Shown one piece after another: positions 18,094 through 25,681 of a DNA stretch of 53,100 bases (position 1 is the stretch's first letter; every line of letters starts with the position of its first letter). The DNA comes from Chloroflexota bacterium. Its GTDB lineage: Bacteria > Chloroflexota > Limnocylindria > Limnocylindrales > CSP1-4. The stretch covers positions 1 to 53,100 of the forward strand of contig JAUJOH010000006.1 in the NCBI GenBank assembly GCA_030447745.1, read 5' to 3'. The notes under the pieces were generated by a model. That model made no database searches and was not told the DNA's origin. It worked only from the letters and a program-made list of their open reading frames with translations. A program made the position numbers and the translations under genes.

Positions 18094-18264
18094 ATGGCCG
18101 CCACCGAGCGCGCAGCGAGCGACGTGAACGCCGGGATCGTCGAGGCCAACGACCTCGTGCCCGCCGAGCAGCGGGCGAAAGGTGCCGGGACGTACGGTCC
18201 CGGCGAGGAGCCGCGCCCGCGCGAGGGGGAGCCGACCGGCTCAGCACATGGAGAGCTGCTCTAG
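18094..18264 (+). CDS. Small hydrophilic protein downstream of kamA
   Basis: A 56-codon frame starts four bases after the kamA stop, preceded by GGTGACGGG. The product (starts MAATERAASDVNAGIVEAND, ends in HGELL) is acidic, Glu/Pro/Gly-rich and soluble, with no recognised domain. The GC3 bias and the tight spacing suggest that it is translated with kamA, but it could also be chance in GC-rich DNA. Confidence 0.45.
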   Translation: MAATERAASDVNAGIVEANDLVPAEQRAKGAGTYGPGEEPRPREGEPTGSAHGELL

Positions 18265-18317
18265 AGGACGTCGCTCGCGTCCGTCGGGATGCGGCTTCGG
18301 TCTCTGAGCGGGCGACC

Positions 18318-18842
18318 TCACCCGGCCGAGTCGGACCCTCTCGCCTCGGCGCCTGGGGGGCGCTCGACCTCCGCGTCCCCGTCACCGGCGAGGCGGTTCC
18401 AGAGCTCATGGTCCGTGTCACGCTTGGCGATGTAGCGATCCCGAGGTCCCGCTTCGTGTCCCCCGAGCGCCTTGAACGGCCCGCGTGACAGGTCGTCGAG
18501 GTCCAGGTAGACGCTGCCCTGCTGAAGCCGCGTGCCGGCTTCGAGGACCGCCAGACGCGCCGTCTCCTGCGTGGTGAGCCGCTCGTCCAGGCGGGCCGCG
18601 AGGTGCTTGTCCTCCCGCGCCGGGTTGCTCTCGTCGGCATGCCCGGCTGGCGACCCGGTCCGCTCGGGACCCGCCAGGTCGTCGTCGAACGACTCGTCGT
18701 GTGGCTCCGGACCGGTCGGGTTCGTGTGCGCCTCGCGTCGGACGTCGTGCGTCTCGGCGTGGCGAGCCTCGGGCCCGCCGCGGTCGGCGTAGGGCCGGCG
18801 CGCATCGCCGGAACTCCTGTCGTCTGATCGTCGCCTGGGCAT
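18318..18842 (-). CDS. Hypothetical hydrophilic protein with disordered N terminus
   Basis: The 174-residue product has about 80 low-complexity, charged residues (Arg, Asp, Glu, His, Pro, Gly) followed by a more conserved-looking block: LTTQETARLAVLEAGTRLQQ, then GSVYLDLDDLSRGPFKALGG. This block predicts a helix and a short beta or loop segment. No signal peptide or membrane helix is seen. I do not recognise a function. A GGGAAGG site precedes the ATG at 18842. It is convergent with kamA and divergent from the LAL regulator. Confidence 0.6.
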   Translation of the reverse strand: MPRRRSDDRSSGDARRPYADRGGPEARHAETHDVRREAHTNPTGPEPHDESFDDDLAGPERTGSPAGHADESNPAREDKHLAARLDERLTTQETARLAVLEAGTRLQQGSVYLDLDDLSRGPFKALGGHEAGPRDRYIAKRDTDHELWNRLAGDGDAEVERPPGAEARGSDSAG

Positions 18843-18931
18843 CGCCTTCCCTCGTCACGAACGTGTCGGCGCCAAGTCTCGCACTCGATGGCGACCTTCC
18901 GCTTGCGTCACGCCGCCCGTACCATCCGGCG

Positions 18932-21900
18932 ATGGCCAGCGTCTCGAGCCCGGTCCTCGTAGGTCGTGACGGCGAGCTGGCGCGCCTCGTCGAGGCCGTC
19001 GATCGAGCGGATGGCGGACGCCCCCAGCTCGTCGTCGTATCGGGTGAAGCCGGCATCGGCAAGACCCGGCTTCTCTCCGAGCTGGTGGCGAAGGCACGCG
19101 CGGCCGGCTCCCGCATCCTGGCCGGCGGGTGCCTCGACATCGGCGAGGGCGGCGTGCCGTATCTGCCGCTCGCGCAGGCGCTCCGCGGCCTCGTCCGGGC
19201 GACGGAACCGGGAGAGCTGGAGCGCCTCCTCGGGCCGACGCGGGAGGATCTCGCGACGATCGCGCCGGAGCTCGCCGGGGCAGCGCCGGCGGCGCCACGC
19301 TCGGCCGATGCGGGGTCCATCGGCCAGGCTCGACTCTTCGAACGTGTCCTCGAGCTGATCGGCAGGCTCGCCGAATCACGTCCCGTCGTGGTCGTCGTCG
19401 AGGACGCCCAGTGGATCGACCGCGCGACCCGCGACCTGATCACCTTCCTCGTCCGCAACGCGACGACGGAGCGCGTCGCCGCGTTCCTGACGGTGCGGAC
19501 CGACGACCTGCCGCGGGGGCACCCGAACCTGGTCTGGCTCGCCGAGCTCGACCGGGCACCGGGCGGCGACCGCGTGGTGCTCGAGCCGCTCGACCGTGGC
19601 GCCGTAGGTCAGCAGCTGACGGCCATCGCGGGCGGGCCCCCGGACGCGTCGCTGGTCGAGCGGGTCTGGCGGCGGAGCCAGGGAAACCCCTTCTTCGCGG
19701 AAGAGCTGTTCGCGGCCGACAGCGAAACCGGTGCCGGCGCGACGCCGACGCTGCTCGAAGTTCTGCTTGCGCGGGTCCGAAGTCTCGACCCCACGACCCG
19801 AGAGGTCGTCTCGGCGATCGCCGTCGCGGGCCGGCCGGTCGACGAGCAGCTGCTCGGGGCGGTTGTCGACGCGCCGGTGCCGGCGATCCGGCGGGCGCTG
19901 CGTGAAGCGGTCGATCGGCACGTCGTCCGCGAGGACGCGGACGGTGCCGTCCGCGTTCGGCACGAGCTCCTGCGCGAGGTCGTCGAACGGGATCTTCTGG
20001 TGGGCGAGCGACGCGCCCTCCACGAGCGGTTCGCGAGCGTGCTGAGCGCGGAGCCCGGGCTCGCAGACCCCAGCCCGGCCGGAGCCGCCGCCGAGCTGGC
20101 CCGGCACTGGGCGGCGGCCGGTCGGGTCCGCGAGGCGTACGACGCCGCCATCGCGGCCGGGCGAGCGGCCGAGGCCGTCCACGCGCACGTGGACGCGCAC
20201 CGCGAGTACGAGCGAGCGCACGAGCTCGAGGCGGCCCTCCGCGGCGACGCCCGGCCGGACCTCGCGGCGCGGCTGGAGCTCCGGCGGCGCGCAGCCGAGT
20301 CGGCGGACCTCGCGGGAGCCTTGGATCGCGCCATCGAGCTGACGCGCGAGGCGCTCGACGTCGCCGGCGAGCTCGCCGATCCCGCCACGACCGGCGTGCT
20401 CCACGCGCGCCTCGGCTATCTGCTGTGGGCGACCGGCGACGCAGCCGCCGGCGTGGCCGAGCACCGCCGGGCGGTCGCGCTCGTGCCGCCCGACCCCCCG
20501 TCAGCCGCGCGCGCCCGCGTCCTCGGCGGCCTGGCCGGGAGCTTGCTGGGGCCGGGCGGGTACGAGGAGTCGGCTGCGCTAGCGGAGGCCGCGATCGCCT
20601 GCGCGCAGGCCGCGGGCGCGATCCCCGACGAAGCGCGGGCCCGGAACGTCCTCGGCTTCGACCTCGTCGCCCTCGGTCGGCCCGATGCCGGGCTCGAGCA
20701 GCTCCGGCTGTCGCGCGACCTCGCGGCGCAGGGGGGACCGCCGGACATGCTCGTCGTCGCGCACTACAACCTCGCGCTGAACCTGGTCGAAGCCGGCCGG
20801 CTCGAGGACGCCCTCGACGAGGCGACGGCCGGGCGCGAGGCGGCGAGGCGAGCCGGTCTCGAGCGGCGGTTCGGGTTCGATCTGGCGGCCCTCGCCGGCG
20901 ATGTCCTGTTGCGGCTGGGTCGGTGGGACGCAGCGGACGCCGTGACGTCCGCCGCCTTGCGGCTCGATCGAGCGGATCGAGGGTCGGCATTCCTGTCGGC
21001 GGTGCGCGGCCGGCTCGAGGCGCTCCGCGGCGACACCGCATCCGCCGAACGCCGGTTCGCGGTGGCGGAGGAGCTCGGCGCGGGCGACGACCCCGACACC
21101 GACGCGTACGTCGCCTGCGGGCGGGCGGAGCTCGAGCTGGCGCGAGAGCGACCGGACGCCGCGTTGGCCGCAGTGGAGCGGGCGATCGAGCGCCATGGAG
21201 CGACCCACGCCCGCTTCGTGCGGGCGCCGCTGCTCGCCGTCGGGCTGCGTGCCGCGGCGGATCTGGCGGCGCGTGCGGCAGCCGGTCGAGACCACGCGGC
21301 GGCCGGGCGCGCGGCCGTCCGCGCGAGTCGCCTCCGCAACGCGATCGCCGAGGTGAGAGCCGCGACACCGGGCGAGACGACGGCGGCAACGGTCGAGCTC
21401 GGCCTGGCCGAGGCAGCTCGCGGGTCCGCGGCCGACGCCGACGCGTCCGACCGCTGGCGAGCGCTCGCGGATCGGCTCGACGGCCTGCGCGATCGCTACG
21501 GCGCGGCGTACGCGCGGTGGCGTGCCGCTGAGGCGGAGCTGCGTGCACGTGGCACCCGGGGCGACGCCGAGCGGCTGCTTCGAGACGCGTACGTCGTCGC
21601 GACGGAGCTTCGCGCCCGGCCGCTCGCGGCAGAGGTTGAGGCGCTGGCGCGCCGCGCGCGGCTGGTCGTGGAGCAGCCCGTGAGTGCGGAACGTCCGCCG
21701 GAACCCGCGCCCGACGCTCCGGCTGCCGACGACGGCGAGGCGGCACTCCGACGCTCCGGGCTCTCGGCACGCGAGATCGAGGTGCTCCGCCTGGTGGCCG
21801 CCGGGCGGACCAACGGCCAGATCGGCGAGCGCCTGTTCATCACCCGCAAGACGGCCGGCGTGCACGTGACCCACATCCTCGACAAGCTCGGCGTCGCCAA

Positions 21901-21964
21901 CCGGGTGGAGGCCGCGATGGTCGCCGCGCGCCTCGGGCTCGAGCCCACGGCCGACGACACGTAA
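18932..21964 (+). CDS. LuxR-type regulator of the LAL (MalT-like) family
   Basis: The 1010-residue protein has an N-terminal AAA/NACHT-like ATPase (Walker A GEAGIGKTRLL, Walker B-like VVVVEDAQWID) and a long Ala/Arg-rich middle with TPR-like helices. A C-terminal LuxR helix-turn-helix follows (LSAREIEVLRLVAAGRTNGQ, then TRKTAGVHVTHILDKLGV). Such LAL proteins switch on target genes when a ligand and ATP bind. The ATG at 18932 was chosen because the VGRDGELARL domain start follows and a -10-like TACCAT ends six bases before it. The longer frame from 18701 runs over the divergent gene. Target genes are not evident. Confidence 0.88.
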   Translation: MASVSSPVLVGRDGELARLVEAVDRADGGRPQLVVVSGEAGIGKTRLLSELVAKARAAGSRILAGGCLDIGEGGVPYLPLAQALRGLVRATEPGELERLLGPTREDLATIAPELAGAAPAAPRSADAGSIGQARLFERVLELIGRLAESRPVVVVVEDAQWIDRATRDLITFLVRNATTERVAAFLTVRTDDLPRGHPNLVWLAELDRAPGGDRVVLEPLDRGAVGQQLTAIAGGPPDASLVERVWRRSQGNPFFAEELFAADSETGAGATPTLLEVLLARVRSLDPTTREVVSAIAVAGRPVDEQLLGAVVDAPVPAIRRALREAVDRHVVREDADGAVRVRHELLREVVERDLLVGERRALHERFASVLSAEPGLADPSPAGAAAELARHWAAAGRVREAYDAAIAAGRAAEAVHAHVDAHREYERAHELEAALRGDARPDLAARLELRRRAAESADLAGALDRAIELTREALDVAGELADPATTGVLHARLGYLLWATGDAAAGVAEHRRAVALVPPDPPSAARARVLGGLAGSLLGPGGYEESAALAEAAIACAQAAGAIPDEARARNVLGFDLVALGRPDAGLEQLRLSRDLAAQGGPPDMLVVAHYNLALNLVEAGRLEDALDEATAGREAARRAGLERRFGFDLAALAGDVLLRLGRWDAADAVTSAALRLDRADRGSAFLSAVRGRLEALRGDTASAERRFAVAEELGAGDDPDTDAYVACGRAELELARERPDAALAAVERAIERHGATHARFVRAPLLAVGLRAAADLAARAAAGRDHAAAGRAAVRASRLRNAIAEVRAATPGETTAATVELGLAEAARGSAADADASDRWRALADRLDGLRDRYGAAYARWRAAEAELRARGTRGDAERLLRDAYVVATELRARPLAAEVEALARRARLVVEQPVSAERPPEPAPDAPAADDGEAALRRSGLSAREIEVLRLVAAGRTNGQIGERLFITRKTAGVHVTHILDKLGVANRVEAAMVAARLGLEPTADDT

Positions 21965-21967
21965 CGG

Positions 21968-22513
21968 TCAGCCGCCCTTCCGAACGTGCAGGATGTGGCG
22001 GTGGTCCTCGGTCTCGCCGATGAACAGCTCGCGCGGGGACGTCGCGCCCAGTCGCTCGAGGGCCTCGAGGAGCGCGCCGGGCACGTTCTCGAGCTCAGTC
22101 CAGGCGGCGTCGACGAGGTCGGCCTGGAACTGCCGCTGGACGAGCTCGTAGCACCGCTGCGTCGTGTCGTCCTCCTCGTCGTCCGGATGGTCGATCGCGA
22201 ACACGAACGTGTCCGGCTCGACCGTGCTGAAGCCGGCCACGCAGAGGTTGTAGCGGGGAGCGAGTAGCCGGAGCAGCCCGGCCAGGGTCCGGTCGACGCG
22301 CTCCCGGCCTGCGAGGCTGTCGTCCTGCGCCCCGCCCGTGAGGCTGTCGTCCTGCGCCCCGCCCGTGAGGCTGTCGTCCTGCGCCCCGCCCGTGAGGCTG
22401 TCGTCCTGCGCTCCGCGGGTCAGGCCGTCCTCCTCCTGGCCGCTCGTCAGGTCGTCCGCCGGCATGTCGGTGGATTCGGAGGCGGGCATCCTCGTCCGGA
22501 TCTGCTGGTGCAT
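21968..22513 (-). CDS. Hypothetical protein with a nine-residue tandem repeat
   Basis: The 181-residue protein starts at ATG 22513, five bases after GGAGG. Residues about 20-66 contain five units of a nine-residue repeat (consensus QDDSLTGGA). The C-terminal 115 residues form a compact domain with RVDRTLAGLLRLLAPRYNLCVAG, DTFVFAIDHPDDEEDD and a C-terminal HILHVRKGG. I do not recognise the domain. The repeat part should be a flexible acidic linker. It lies convergent to the LAL regulator, four bases past its stop. Confidence 0.7.
   Translation of the reverse strand: MHQQIRTRMPASESTDMPADDLTSGQEEDGLTRGAQDDSLTGGAQDDSLTGGAQDDSLTGGAQDDSLAGRERVDRTLAGLLRLLAPRYNLCVAGFSTVEPDTFVFAIDHPDDEEDDTTQRCYELVQRQFQADLVDAAWTELENVPGALLEALERLGATSPRELFIGETEDHRHILHVRKGG
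22313..22447. repeat. 27-bp tandem repeat, five units
   Basis: Three units are identical (22313-22339, 22340-22366, 22367-22393), a fourth differs at three bases (22394-22420) and a fifth is diverged (22421-22447). The unit length is a multiple of three, so copy-number change alters the protein linker length without shifting the frame. Confidence 0.9.
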
Positions 22514-22600
22514 CTCATCCTCCGCGCAACAGGCTCCCGAGCGGGAGCACCTCCCCGGCGCCATCGTACGACGCCCGCAACGGTATCCGCGACAAACGGA

Positions 22601-22638
22601 ACGGCCGGGCCCGCGCCCCTGCGCGCGGGCCCGGCCGT
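22601..22638 (-). terminator. Strong GC-rich terminator hairpin
   Basis: Two 16-base arms (22601-22616 and 22623-22638) are perfect inverted complements around a six-base loop. On the minus strand the stem is followed by the moderately T-rich TTCCGTTTGTC. It lies 36 bases after the stop of the 67-codon gene at 22674, so it probably ends that transcript. Confidence 0.65.
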
Positions 22639-22673
22639 CCATCGGCCGCGACGCCGGCCTGACGGAGGAGACG

Positions 22674-22877
22674 TCAGGCGGTGGCGCCCGCCGGAGCGCC
22701 TCGGAGCGCATGCCCCAGGCGCAGGAGCGTGCGCTGGATGCGGGCGCTCATGGCGACCGCGTCGATCGACCGCGGACCGCTCGATCCGGCCGCTCGCACG
22801 CGGCGCTCGCGCTCTGCGTACTGGAGCAGCTCGGCCTGCTTGATCCGGGCCAGCTCGTGTGTCATGGCGGGATGCAT
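22674..22877 (-). CDS. Small basic protein of unknown function
   Basis: The 67-residue product starts MHPAMTHELARIKQAELLQY and is rich in Arg and Ala, with a helical, amphipathic pattern throughout. Similar short helical proteins are frequent in high-GC Gram-positive relatives, but I cannot name a family with certainty. An AGAGGGG site lies upstream of the ATG. A structured leader (22927-22989) precedes it and a strong terminator follows, so it looks like an independent transcript. Confidence 0.55.
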   Translation of the reverse strand: MHPAMTHELARIKQAELLQYAERERRVRAAGSSGPRSIDAVAMSARIQRTLLRLGHALRGAPAGATA

Positions 22878-23206
22878 CGGTGAGTCCCCTCTGGGCGGTG
22901 TGGCGACGTCTGTCGACCTGTCACGAAGGTAGGTCCGGCGGCAGGCCGTGCCATCGGGTCGGAGACCCGAGCGAACGGTCTGCCTACCTCAAAGTGACGC
23001 CAACCGATTGGCGAGGTGCCTTACCGCGCCGCGCAGCGGGGCGGTTTCCCTATTTTTTCGACCAAGCGCACCGATATCCGCGTTGGGCTCGCCGGCCGTT
23101 CTCGCCGCCGGCGGTGTATCGTTGCGTTTGCTTCTAAGCATCTCGCACGGGCTGCCCGGCGCGCGCCGGCGCGCGCCCCGTCGGCCGCACCGATGATCCC
23201 GGTACG
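22878..23206. other. Intergenic region with a nested hairpin
   Basis: No gene is seen in these 329 bases. At 22927-22989 nested pairings can form: AGGTAGG with CCTACCT, CAG with CTG, CCGT with ACGG, and an inner TCGGGTC-GGA-GACCCGA hairpin. The stretch at 23040-23062 contains a run of six T (23053-23058) after a GC-rich hairpin-like sequence, which could be a weak plus-strand terminator. On the minus strand the nested structure would lie in the leader of the 67-residue gene. Confidence 0.45.
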
Positions 23207-24040
23207 TCAGTTCCGGCGGCCGGCGAAGATCCCGATGACCTGCTTGACGTCGTCCGCGTCGTGGCCCTCCGGCCGCTCCACCAGGTACTGCCCGAGACAG
23301 GTGACGGCCTCCGTGAACCGCCCCATGCGGCCGAGCAGCAGGCCGCGATCCCGGGCATGGTCGGGATCGCCGGGCTCGACGACCGCAAGCAGCTCCACGA
23401 TCCCGAGCGCGGCCGGCCAGTCGCGGCTCGCCAGGTGCACGGAGCGGAGGTTGCGCAGCACGCGCACGAGGATCTGGCGGCGGCCAGTGGGCCGGAGCAT
23501 GCCGGCATGGAAGAGCACGCCCTCGCCCAGCGACCGACGGAGGAGTGCCTGACAGTCGTCCGGCGTCAACCGCTGGCCGCCGCCGGCGGGATCGATCAGC
23601 ACGCGGCCCGGTCCGCCGACGATGAAGTGGCCGGGCAGGCCGATTCCGTGCAGCCGCAGCCCCAGCCGCCACGCCGCCTCGAGCTCGACGATCGCCAGGC
23701 TGATCGGCAGCCCGATCCGGCGCACGAGCACGCGGTCGAGCTGGCTGTTGCGCGGGTCATGGAAGGTGGCCGCGGTCGGCGGTCGGAAGGCCGCCTCGCG
23801 GTAGAGCACATCGTGCAGTCGTTCGAGGACGACCGCAGCCGGGTCGCCGTCGTCGAGGCGGGAGCGGACGAGGCCGGCCAGGCGGTCAAGCCGCTCGATG
23901 CTCGGTCCGGCCTCCAGGTCCGGGCGGCCGTCGGCGGCGATGCACAGGGCACCCTCGGCGAGGTCGATCTCGCTGTCCGGGCGGGCGACCAGTCGCGCGA
24001 AGCGCGCCCGGTTGGCGGCTCGGAGGGCGTCCGGGCTCAT
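23207..24040 (-). CDS. SirB1/YchA-like transglutaminase-fold protein
   Basis: The 277-residue protein matches the SirB1 (YchA) family. The core reads FHDPRNSQLDRVLVRRIGLPISLAIVELEAA and LHGIGLPGHFIVGG, a degenerate transglutaminase-like fold, followed by TPR-like helices at the C terminus (NLRSVHLASRDW to MGRFTEAVTCL). The cellular function of the family is not firmly known. The -10-like TACAAT ends six bases before the ATG at 24040, so a leaderless transcript is likely. Confidence 0.8.
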   Translation of the reverse strand: MSPDALRAANRARFARLVARPDSEIDLAEGALCIAADGRPDLEAGPSIERLDRLAGLVRSRLDDGDPAAVVLERLHDVLYREAAFRPPTAATFHDPRNSQLDRVLVRRIGLPISLAIVELEAAWRLGLRLHGIGLPGHFIVGGPGRVLIDPAGGGQRLTPDDCQALLRRSLGEGVLFHAGMLRPTGRRQILVRVLRNLRSVHLASRDWPAALGIVELLAVVEPGDPDHARDRGLLLGRMGRFTEAVTCLGQYLVERPEGHDADDVKQVIGIFAGRRN

Positions 24041-24126
24041 CTCGCGATTGTAGGACGCGATCGGCGATCAAGGCCCTCGTTCCGAGGCTGAACCGTGGGC
24101 TGGTGCTAGGCTTGATGGCGATATCC

Positions 24127-24606
24127 ATGCGATCCACTCGGAGTTCCGCCGTGACCGAAGCCCGGACCGCCGCCCCCGGTCTCGGTCCGCTGCGCCGGGC
24201 GCCCGAGGGCCTGCCCGCGGCGGACATTCAGCCCCCGACGGTCGCCGAGTCGGGGGATCCGTTCAGCGCCCTTCGCGTCGTCGCGTTGCTCGCCCGGATC
24301 GAGCGCGGTCGGCCCGTCCTCGTCGGTGACGTCGTGGACCGCCTCAACTCGACGCACCTCGACTGGATCTTCACTCCTGCGGTCGTCGCGGACGTCGCGC
24401 TCCAGCTCCAGGCGAACTGGATGACCGACTACCGGAACAGCGCCGGGATCGTCGTGGACGACGGTCCGTACGGGCCGACGATCGAGATCGAGGACACGTC
24501 TCGCGTCGATCCGTGGATCGTTCGCCAGGCGCAGCGCGAGGCGCTCGCCTGCCGCGAGCGGCTGGCCGAGTTCAGCCGGCGCGACCGGGTGACGGCCGGT
24601 GGCTGA
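24127..24606 (+). CDS. Hypothetical protein upstream of the rhodanese
   Basis: The product is about 159 residues. After roughly 40 variable residues it shows DPFSALRVVALLARIERGRPVLVGDVVDRL, then LQANWMTDYRNSAGIVVDDG, and a charged helical C terminus. No signal peptide or known domain is recognised. The frame also opens at GTG 24103 and ATG 24115. A -10-like TAGGCT at 24107-24112 makes 24127 the first start clearly inside the transcript. It ends ten bases before the cysteine-rich upstream ORF, so the two may be cotranscribed. Confidence 0.6.
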   Translation: MRSTRSSAVTEARTAAPGLGPLRRAPEGLPAADIQPPTVAESGDPFSALRVVALLARIERGRPVLVGDVVDRLNSTHLDWIFTPAVVADVALQLQANWMTDYRNSAGIVVDDGPYGPTIEIEDTSRVDPWIVRQAQREALACRERLAEFSRRDRVTAGG

Positions 24607-24616
24607 CGTCCGCGCG

Positions 24617-24673
24617 ATGACGCTCCACCGTTACGGCGTGGGCCGCTGCGCGTGTCGCCGGCGGACGGGCTGA
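24617..24673 (+). CDS. Cysteine-containing leader peptide upstream of the rhodanese
   Basis: This 18-codon ORF reads MTLHRYGVGRCACRRRTG and stops 73 bases before the sulfurtransferase gene. It shares the core GRC-x-C-RR, and the DNA around it (GGGCCGCTGC, GTGTCGCCGGC, CTGAATCGCCG), with the leader ORF at 41627. Downstream, CGGCGGAC (24659-24666) can pair with GTCCGCCG (24685-24692), and the first arm lies inside the ORF just after the Cys codons. The arrangement resembles the cysteine-responsive attenuator ORFs described in mycobacteria: ribosomes slowed at Cys codons would change folding or Rho access. Function is inferred. Confidence 0.65.
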   Translation: MTLHRYGVGRCACRRRTG

Positions 24674-24746
24674 ATCGCCGCCCAGTCCGCCGCACCCGCG
24701 CAACTCCCGCCACGACTCGAATCCACCCAGCTGAGGAAGCCACATC

Positions 24747-25610
24747 ATGACCGTGACCGGATACGCCACCGACGTGCTCGTCGACGCCGAGTGGGCCCGC
24801 GCCCATCTCGACGACCCGGGCGTCCGCTTCGTCGAGGTGGACGTCGACACGACCGCCTACGAGCAGAGCCATCTCCCGGGTGCCGTCGCGTGGAACTGGA
24901 CGAGCCAGCTCGCCGACGGCATCCGACGCGACATCGTGGGCCGCGAGGAGTTCAGCCAGCTCCTGTCGCGAAGCGGCATCGGGCCGGACACCACGATCGT
25001 CCTCTACGGCGACAACAACAACTGGTTCGCCGCCTGGGCGTACTGGCAGCTCAAGCTGTTCGGCCACCGCGACGTCCGGATCCTCAACGGCGGCCGCAAG
25101 TACTGGCTCGACAACGGGCTGCCGCTCACGACGGACGTGCCGACGTACGACGAGACGGGCTACCAGCTGCCCGAGCCGGACTTCTCGCTCCGCGCCTTCC
25201 GTGACGACATCCTGCCGCGGCTCGGCGACCCGGAACTGGCGCTCGTCGACGTCCGCTCACCGGCCGAGTTCAGCGGTGAGGTGATCGCGCCCCCCGGCAT
25301 GTCGGAGAGCGCCCAGCGCGCCGGCCACATCCCGGGTGCGGCCTCGATCCCGTGGGCGCAGACGGTCCGCGAGGACGGGACGTTCAAGAGCCGTGAGGAG
25401 CTCGAGGAGCTCTATGCCTCGAAGGGCGTGACGGCGGACAAGGACGTCATCGCGTACTGCCGGATCGGCGAGCGCTCGTCTCACAGCTGGTTCGTGCTGC
25501 ACGAGCTGCTCGGCTTCGAGCGGGTCCGCAACTACGACGGCAGCTGGACCGAGTGGGGCAGCATGGTCGGCATGCCGATCGAGAAGCCGGTGCCGGCCGC
25601 CGTCGCCTGA
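24747..25610 (+). CDS. Thiosulfate sulfurtransferase (two-domain rhodanese)
   Basis: The 287-residue protein contains two rhodanese domains: an inactive N-terminal one (FVEVDVDTTAYEQSHLPGAV) and an active C-terminal one with the catalytic cysteine in AYCRIGERSSHSWF. The CRIGERSS loop matches the actinobacterial CysA/SseA type that moves sulfur from thiosulfate to a thiophilic acceptor. GAGGAAG before the ATG serves as the ribosome-binding site. The upstream leader ORF suggests control by cysteine. It might feed sulfur to the rhodanese-MoeB/CysO pathway at 41.8-44.8 kb. Confidence 0.92.
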   Translation: MTVTGYATDVLVDAEWARAHLDDPGVRFVEVDVDTTAYEQSHLPGAVAWNWTSQLADGIRRDIVGREEFSQLLSRSGIGPDTTIVLYGDNNNWFAAWAYWQLKLFGHRDVRILNGGRKYWLDNGLPLTTDVPTYDETGYQLPEPDFSLRAFRDDILPRLGDPELALVDVRSPAEFSGEVIAPPGMSESAQRAGHIPGAASIPWAQTVREDGTFKSREELEELYASKGVTADKDVIAYCRIGERSSHSWFVLHELLGFERVRNYDGSWTEWGSMVGMPIEKPVPAAVA

Positions 25611-25633
25611 CGCCGGGGCTTCGCGGCGCACCT

Positions 25634-25673
25634 CGAAGAGGGTCCCGGGATACCGGGACCCTCTTCGATTTCG
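25634..25673. terminator. Bidirectional terminator between convergent genes
   Basis: A perfect 15-bp stem (25634-25648 with 25653-25667) has a four-base GATA loop and is followed by ATTTCG. It lies between the ends of the convergent rhodanese and P1 peptidase genes and could serve both. Confidence 0.8.
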
Positions 25674-25681
25674 TGGCCAGA

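Noticed and set aside
22313-22447. CRISPR array
   Set aside because: The repeat has no spacers, keeps a reading frame and has no cas genes nearby.
24631-24700. SAM or SAH riboswitch before the rhodanese
   Set aside because: The conserved stretch is better explained by the leader ORF, since conservation follows codons for GRC-x-C-RR, and no known riboswitch core is seen.
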